The notes below the pieces were generated by a model that saw only the letters and a list, made by a program, of their open reading frames with translations, was not told the origin of the DNA and searched no databases. From NCBI GenBank assembly GCA_013152205.1, contig JAADGV010000047.1, positions 1 through 42,574 of the forward strand: a stretch of DNA of 42,574 nt, read 5' to 3'. Source of the DNA: Planctomycetota bacterium. Its GTDB lineage: Bacteria; Planctomycetota; Planctomycetia; Pirellulales; Lacipirellulaceae. Each line of letters opens with the position of its first letter. The stretch's first letter is position 1. Positions 41,354 through 42,574 of the stretch are shown piece by piece. The position numbers and the translations under genes were made by a program.

Positions 41354-42022
41354 ATGGTGCTCACCGAAATCCTAACTTGCGTGATTGCAATGTTGACGTT
41401 GGCACCAGGTTGGACCGACACGACAAAGTCGGACCTGAAGGTCACGCTCGGTTCTGTTTCACAGACAAGATCGGGATTTTTGACCGTTACCGGCCCCAAA
41501 GAACGTGCTCAACGTAAGACCGGCAAACATCAGGACGCCACATTGCAATTCCGCTACCGTGGACCATCAAAACGCACGTCGAAACTTGCGTCGGGCGGTT
41601 TCGTTCGTCAAATCGGACTTAAAATGCGGACGAAGAACACGTGCAATCTCTTGTACGTGATGTGGCGAATTGAACCCGTCGAGGAGATTGTCGTCACAAT
41701 CAAGAGCAACCCGGGAAAATCCACGCATCGTGATTGCGGTGCTGGCGGATACGTTGCCATCGCTAGAATCCCACTGAAAGACTTCAGGGTCACGGCAACC
41801 ACGAACGCTGCGCATCGACTTCGCGCCCGAATTGAACAAAACGGGGGCTCCTTTTCATGCATTGTCGATGTGGACGATCAGACAATATGGACTGGGCAAC
41901 TAGATCCGAAACTGATTGCTCCGATCAACGGTCCAGTGGGGTTCAGTACAGACAACGGTAGCTTTATATTCAAACTGTTCGTTTCCGAATCCCAACAGAA
42001 GCACAGAAGCACAGAACCATGA
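41354..42022 (+). CDS. Cassette gene 6, possibly secreted protein of unknown function
   Basis: The protein has 222 residues. A short hydrophobic N-terminus (L-T-C-V-I-A-M-L-T-L-A-P-G) could be a weak signal peptide. The second half has the rhythm of a concanavalin-like sandwich: H-R-L-R-A-R-I-E-Q-N, D-V-D-D-Q-T-I-W-T-G-Q-L, G-P-V-G-F-S-T-D-N-G-S-F-I-F-K. This recalls DUF1080 / laminin-G-type sugar-binding domains, but the match is only by pattern. The stop overlaps the left end of attC6. Confidence 0.6.
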   Translation: MVLTEILTCVIAMLTLAPGWTDTTKSDLKVTLGSVSQTRSGFLTVTGPKERAQRKTGKHQDATLQFRYRGPSKRTSKLASGGFVRQIGLKMRTKNTCNLLYVMWRIEPVEEIVVTIKSNPGKSTHRDCGAGGYVAIARIPLKDFRVTATTNAAHRLRARIEQNGGSFSCIVDVDDQTIWTGQLDPKLIAPINGPVGFSTDNGSFIFKLFVSESQQKHRSTEP

Positions 42023-42097
42023 CATGCACCGGAGTACGCGGCAGCGCTGTTGCAAGTGGTGACTCAACCGCGCGCCCGGTGATGTCGGTCGTTATGT
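42017..42097 (+). other. attC6 recombination site
   Basis: Right core GTTATGT (42091-42097). The left core is degenerate (CCATGAC, 42017-42023). Inner arms CACCGG-A-GTACGCGG (42027-42041) and CCGCGCGCCCGGTG (42068-42081) pair with two mismatches and one unpaired A. The loop has about 26 bases. Confidence 0.65.
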
Positions 42098-42115
42098 CGC
42101 TTGGCTGTTCATGCT

Positions 42116-42550
42116 ATGCCCGACCCATTATTATCACCTTCGGATTTTGGTCCACCAATCGAGAAACCGACGATGACTGATGAATTGCCGATTCCGACTA
42201 CTCGCCGGTGGATTGCGGGGATAGCGCTTGTCGCGGGTTTAGTAATCTTTGCGTGGGGTTGCTATCTTGAAATACGGAACCCTCGCTCGAATGCTGAAGA
42301 CAACTTTGCATGGCTCATACTTGGCATTGGCGTTTCACTGGGGTCGTTTGGCATTGCCCTATGGTTCCTTCGTCCGATATTTGCTTCCATTATTGCGGTC
42401 GTTGCTCCGCCCTTGGCATTCTGCCTTGCCGTCGTGATATTCTGGGCATGCTTGATTGCTGAGGGCTTTCAGAATCGCGATCACTGCGATAGCCCAAGAT
42501 TGACGGATACCGGGCGGGACAATTTTTACGCCGCAATTGCCGGGGCGTGA
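42116..42550 (+). CDS. Cassette gene 7, membrane protein
   Basis: The protein has 144 residues from the ATG at 42116 (125 if the ATG at 42173 is used). Helices lie near R-W-I-A-G-I-A-L-V-A-G-L-V-I-F-A-W-G-C-Y, then F-A-W-L-I-L-G-I-G-V-S-L-G-S-F-G-I-A-L-W-F-L, and F-A-S-I-I-A-V-V-A-P-P-L-A-F-C-L-A-V-V-I-F-W. Its stop is 24 bases from the end of the window, so its attC, if any, is not visible. No family is recognised. Confidence 0.6.
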   Translation: MPDPLLSPSDFGPPIEKPTMTDELPIPTTRRWIAGIALVAGLVIFAWGCYLEIRNPRSNAEDNFAWLILGIGVSLGSFGIALWFLRPIFASIIAVVAPPLAFCLAVVIFWACLIAEGFQNRDHCDSPRLTDTGRDNFYAAIAGA

Positions 42551-42574
42551 TCGGCTTCGTATTGGTCAGGGGTT

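Overview
The window looks like a chromosomal segment of a planctomycete, probably of the Pirellulales type. The evidence is a Cys-rich protein built from Y-T-V repeats (a family known from planctomycete cell walls), a PEP-CTERM protein, many isolated housekeeping genes, and long intergenic inverted repeats whose frames read like 'NHRGHGGHR' or 'IPHSAFR'. This assignment rests on gene content read by eye, without a database search.

Layout. Positions 1-5.4 kb hold hisE (-), miaA, a CPBP membrane protease, a frameshifted Y-T-V repeat gene (-) and rex. From 5.4 to 11.6 kb come tRNA-Gln(UUG), an unknown gene, a 3'(2'),5'-bisphosphate nucleotidase-like gene and the translation cluster rpsB-tsf-pyrH-frr. 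From 11.9 to 17.5 kb lie a secreted beta-propeller, a membrane-anchored duplicated parvulin-type isomerase, alaC and a PhyH-like dioxygenase. From 18 to 21.6 kb there is a YtrA-like GntR/ABC ATPase/permease operon with a good promoter, then a pair of overlapping small conserved genes. From 21.9 to 28 kb come carA, cstA (-), trxB and asnS. From 28 to 37 kb the genes are a PEP-CTERM protein, an IS1380 transposase remnant, small membrane, coiled-coil and zinc-ribbon proteins, fliM, proA, folP and a secreted protein.

From about 37.7 kb to the right edge the character changes. Small + strand genes of unknown or toxin-antitoxin type alternate with six imperfect palindromes of about 75-95 bp. Most of these begin with (G)CATAAC/GGATAAC and end with GTTATGY-like cores. 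Their inner arms are CACCGG-A-GCGGC / GCCG-CCGGTG, with one unpaired base. These are features of integron attC sites, so I read the segment as an integron gene-cassette array. No integrase gene is visible, so it is either a CALIN (attC cluster lacking an integrase) or part of a larger array.

Nearly every long gap carries members of several dispersed repeat families. They are mosaic inverted repeats of 80-300 bp and shorter REP-like palindromes. One repeat-like tract lies in frame inside carA. The cassette array, the mosaic repeats, the carA insertion and the 5-bp frameshift in the Y-T-V gene are the parts most worth a second look.
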